From contig DAIRET010000107.1 of NCBI GenBank assembly GCA_036795455.1, positions 1 to 9,955 of the forward strand: DNA of 9,955 nt. Reading direction: 5' to 3'. The notes under the pieces were generated by a model. It was not told the origin of the DNA, did no database searches, and saw only the letters and a program-made list of their open reading frames with translations. This stretch comes from DAIRET01 sp036795455. Its GTDB lineage: Bacteria; Bacteroidota; Ignavibacteria; Ignavibacteriales; Ignavibacteriaceae. Made by a program: the position numbers and the translations under genes. This document shows, one piece after another, positions 7,690 to 9,955 of this stretch. Within the stretch, counting starts at the first letter, position 1, and every line of letters begins with the position of its first letter.

Positions 7690-7723
7690 ATTGAGTCAAA
7701 ATATATATGATTTCGGTCTCAAT
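7690..7723. repeat. Imperfect hairpin in dnaK upstream region
   Basis: ATTGAG (7690-7695) and CTCAAT (7718-7723) are exact reverse complements, with an inner AAAT/ATTT pairing (7699-7702 with 7710-7713). It would sit in the 5' untranslated region if dnaK starts transcription further upstream. The structure is weak and its significance unproven. Confidence 0.25.
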
Positions 7724-7777
7724 TTCCATTTAATTTTTTTAGAATTTGAAAATATTTAACAATAAGTCCCGGAATAT

Positions 7778-7783
7778 AGGAGG
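7778..7783 (+). promoter_or_regulatory. Shine-Dalgarno site of dnaK
   Basis: AGGAGG, a full match to the anti-Shine-Dalgarno sequence, lies 6 nt before the dnaK ATG at 7790. This fixes the start and fits strong translation of an abundant chaperone. Confidence 0.9.
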
Positions 7784-7789
7784 TTTATA

Positions 7790-9739
7790 ATGGGAAAAAT
7801 AATAGGAATAGATTTAGGAACAACAAACTCTTGTGTCTCCGTTATGGAAGGCAACGACCCTGTTGTTATTCCAAATTCGGAAGGTGGAAGAACTACACCG
7901 TCTGTAGTAGCATTTACTAAAAGCGGCGAAAGACTTGTAGGGCAGCCGGCAAAAAGACAAGCAATCACAAATCCGAAGAATACTGTCTTCTCAATAAAAA
8001 GATTTATGGGAAGATATATGAATGAAATTCAGGACGAAATGAAAAAAGTCCCTTACGAAGTAGTTGCCGGAGATAATAACTCCGCACGCGTAAACGTAGG
8101 CGACCGAATTTATTCTCCACCTGAAATCAGCGCGATGATTCTTCAGAAAATGAAAAAGACTGCCGAAGAGTATCTTGGTCAGGAAGTTACGGAAGCAGTT
8201 ATTACTGTACCGGCTTACTTTAATGATGCACAAAGACAGGCAACAAAAGATGCAGGTGAAATTGCCGGGCTAAAAGTTAGAAGAATAATCAACGAGCCAA
8301 CGGCAGCAGCTCTTGCTTACGGTCTTGATAAAAAGAATAAAGAACAGATTATTGCAGTATACGACCTCGGCGGCGGTACATTCGATGTTTCTATTTTACA
8401 ACTCGGCGAAGGCGTATTCGAAGTTAAATCAACTAACGGCGATACACACCTCGGTGGTGATGACTTTGATCAAAGATTAATTGATTATCTTGCCGATGAA
8501 TTCAAAAAGCAAGAAGGGATTGATCTTAGAAATGACCCGATGGCTCTTCAAAGATTAAAAGAAGCTGCAGAAAAAGCAAAAATCGAATTATCATCTTCTT
8601 CTCAAACAGATGTTAATTTACCGTTTATTACGGCAACACAGGAAGGTCCGAAACATTTGAACATTAACCTTTCCCGTGCAAAGTTCGAGCAGTTGATTGA
8701 CGATTTAGTTGAAAGAACAAGAATCCCCTGCGAAAAAGCAATCAAAGATGCGGGATTAACAGCTTCGAAAATTGATGAAGTTATCCTTGTCGGCGGTTCA
8801 ACAAGAATTCCGAAAGTACAGGAATTAGTAAAGAACCTTTTCGAAAGAGAACCACACAAAGGAGTTAATCCGGACGAAGTAGTTGCAGTTGGAGCCGGTA
8901 TTCAAGGTGCTGTTCTTTCAGGCGAAGTAAAAGACGTACTTCTGCTTGACGTTACTCCCCTTTCACTCGGAATTGAAACACTTGGCAGCGTAATGACTGT
9001 ACTCATTCCGGCAAATACAACTATCCCGACAAGAAAGAGTGAGGTATTTTCAACAGCAAGCGATAATCAACCTTCTGTTGAAATTCACATTCTTCAGGGA
9101 GAAAGACCAATGGCGGATGGTAACAGAACTCTCGGTAGGTTCCATCTTGACGGTATTCCACCGGCACCGAGGGGAATCCCGCAGATTGAAGTTACTTTCG
9201 ATATTGATGCTAACGGCATTCTGCACGTTGCTGCAAAAGATAAAGCAACAAACAAAGAACAAAGTATCCGTATTACTTCCTCAAGCGGGTTGAGCGATTC
9301 CGAAGTTGAAAAGATGAAACGCGATGCACAGGAACATGCGGCTGAAGATAAAAAGAAACGTGAACTTGTTGACGTAAAAAACCAGGCTGATAGTCTTATC
9401 TTCCAAACTAAAAAACAGATGGAAGAACTGAAAGATAAAATACCTGCAGACGTAAAAGCTCGTCTTGAGTCGGAAATTAAAAAGGTTGAAGATGCAGTTG
9501 CCACAAATAATCTTGATACGATTAAAAGTGCAATCGAAGGTATGAATAAAGTATGGAACGAAATAGCTTCTAATCTTTATTCTCAAGCCGGTGCAGGACA
9601 ACCGGGCGGCGAACCTCAAGGTGGTCCGCAGGGATTTGATCCAGGTCAACAGCAGCAGCCACCTCAATCTGAAAGCAAACCGAACGATAAGGAAGTTCAG
9701 GATGCTTCGTACGAAGTTGTTGACGACGATAAAAAGTAA
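7790..9739 (+). CDS. dnaK: Molecular chaperone DnaK (Hsp70)
   Basis: Cytoplasmic ATP-dependent Hsp70 chaperone that binds exposed hydrophobic segments of clients and works with DnaJ and GrpE; 649 aa, complete. The nucleotide-binding domain (1 to about 380) shows IGIDLGTTNSCVSVMEG (5-21), K70 in FSIKRFMGR, NEPTAAALAYGLD (168-180), the phosphate-2 loop DLGGGTFDVS (192-201) and VGGSTRIPKVQ (334-344). The conserved interdomain linker is VLLLDV (383-388). The substrate-binding beta domain follows (about 390-500) with ETLGSVMT and NTTIPTRKS, then a helical lid (about 505-600), a Gly/Pro/Gln-rich disordered tail and the DASYEVVDDDKK terminus typical of bacterial DnaK. No key residue looks missing. 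Many codons end in C (GGC, GAC, AAC, CTC), more than in the neighbours, consistent with high expression. Neither grpE nor dnaJ is visible beside it, and no CIRCE operator is seen. A strong terminator follows. Confidence 0.99.
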   Translation: MGKIIGIDLGTTNSCVSVMEGNDPVVIPNSEGGRTTPSVVAFTKSGERLVGQPAKRQAITNPKNTVFSIKRFMGRYMNEIQDEMKKVPYEVVAGDNNSARVNVGDRIYSPPEISAMILQKMKKTAEEYLGQEVTEAVITVPAYFNDAQRQATKDAGEIAGLKVRRIINEPTAAALAYGLDKKNKEQIIAVYDLGGGTFDVSILQLGEGVFEVKSTNGDTHLGGDDFDQRLIDYLADEFKKQEGIDLRNDPMALQRLKEAAEKAKIELSSSSQTDVNLPFITATQEGPKHLNINLSRAKFEQLIDDLVERTRIPCEKAIKDAGLTASKIDEVILVGGSTRIPKVQELVKNLFEREPHKGVNPDEVVAVGAGIQGAVLSGEVKDVLLLDVTPLSLGIETLGSVMTVLIPANTTIPTRKSEVFSTASDNQPSVEIHILQGERPMADGNRTLGRFHLDGIPPAPRGIPQIEVTFDIDANGILHVAAKDKATNKEQSIRITSSSGLSDSEVEKMKRDAQEHAAEDKKKRELVDVKNQADSLIFQTKKQMEELKDKIPADVKARLESEIKKVEDAVATNNLDTIKSAIEGMNKVWNEIASNLYSQAGAGQPGGEPQGGPQGFDPGQQQQPPQSESKPNDKEVQDASYEVVDDDKK

Positions 9740-9754
9740 TTTCTTTTCTTGATT

Positions 9755-9773
9755 GATTAGAGTGAGCCTAATC
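9755..9773 (+). other. Hairpin competing with the dnaK terminator
   Basis: GATTAG (9755-9760) and CTAATC (9768-9773) can pair as a 6-bp stem around the loop AGTGAGC. The loop and right arm contain the left arm of the terminator stem (9763-9769), so the two structures exclude each other. It forms first during transcription, but the terminator is longer and more stable. It may only be incidental. Confidence 0.3.
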
Positions 9774-9819
9774 TGTTTAAGTTACCGGGACAACTTGAAT
9801 AGTGCAGGCTCATTTTTTT
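9763..9819 (+). terminator. Rho-independent terminator of dnaK
   Basis: TGAGCCT (9763-9769) pairs exactly with AGGCTCA (9806-9812), directly followed by seven T residues (9813-9819). After a 3x3 internal loop, an inner stem continues: 9773-9783 pairs with 9792-9802, including two G-U pairs, and is closed by an 8-nt loop. The result is a long two-part hairpin with a T-tract, starting 23 nt after the dnaK stop. No T-tract follows on the minus strand, so it works in one direction. Confidence 0.88.
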
Positions 9820-9955
9820 ATTTGCTAAAATATCCAAAAAATATAAGTTCGAATAATTGAATCAATAAACCGTATCCACCTAAAGAATCGAACCTATCAT
9901 CAGGGTTATCTCAGCTCATGTAAGTTTTTCTCTGCTCAATAGTTATCTGCATTTT

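Larger units (their letters stand above)
7319..7789. promoter_or_regulatory. Divergent birA/dnaK intergenic region
   Basis: This 471-bp, strongly AT-rich stretch lies between two divergent genes and must carry promoters for both. No gene is supported in it: open frames are very short and lack ribosome binding sites. I see no CIRCE inverted repeat (TTAGCACTC-N9-GAGTGCTAA) and no convincing sigma-32 type heat-shock promoter. It holds three inverted repeats, listed separately, and a TTGGCAC at 7646-7652. A weak minus-strand promoter candidate for birA is CTGACA (7455-7450) with TATAAC (7434-7429), but its 15-bp spacer is shorter than usual. Confidence 0.6.

Noticed and set aside
9094..9667. Minus-strand open frames of 128-136 codons inside dnaK
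   Set aside because: They are antisense shadows of a highly conserved dnaK coding sequence; their translations are cysteine/serine/phenylalanine-rich with no recognisable domain.
9860..9910. GGTTCGATTC on the minus strand resembling a tRNA T-loop
   Set aside because: The flanking bases do not form a 5-bp T-stem, no acceptor stem or anticodon arm can be drawn, and no CCA follows at the right place.

Overview
The window reads as bacterial chromosome, low in G+C, and is almost entirely ordinary housekeeping and accessory-metabolism genes. The DnaK sequence, the M64 and M1 peptidases, the GAF-SpoIIE type phosphatase and the clear Shine-Dalgarno sequences on most genes suggest the Bacteroidota/Chlorobiota/Ignavibacteriota group, most likely an Ignavibacteria-like organism. 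True Bacteroidetes mostly lack such Shine-Dalgarno sites. This placement is an inference from remembered protein features and was not computed.

Layout: six genes were found. Five lie on the minus strand between 34 and 7318, in transcription order: birA (biotin protein ligase), coaX (type III pantothenate kinase), a secreted M64-family metallopeptidase, a GAF-PP2C phosphatase of the SpoIIE/RsbU type, a succinate-semialdehyde-type aldehyde dehydrogenase, and then a membrane-anchored M1 aminopeptidase (the sixth minus-strand reading frame when birA is counted). The remaining gene, dnaK, is on the plus strand at 7790-9739. A 471-bp AT-rich divergent intergenic region (7319-7789) separates birA from dnaK and holds several inverted repeats but no CIRCE element. 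A clear rho-independent terminator follows dnaK. The last ~135 bases hold no gene I can support.

How the genes fit together: birA and coaX overlap by one base and coaX abuts the M64 gene, so these three form a tight, probably translationally coupled operon. birA and coaX both serve cofactors of acyl metabolism (biotin attachment and coenzyme A synthesis), a pairing known elsewhere, including as gene fusions. The phosphatase and aldehyde dehydrogenase form a second coupled pair, in which the stop codon of the first overlaps the ribosome binding site of the second. Gaps of about 105-110 bp separate these blocks from each other and from the M1 gene. No convincing minus-strand terminator is visible in them, so partial read-through is possible.

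I did not find a clearly novel system. The observations most worth a second look are the inverted repeats in the birA/dnaK intergenic region, the tight coupling of a secreted metallopeptidase to cofactor genes, the phosphatase-dehydrogenase coupling, and the competing hairpins at the dnaK terminator.
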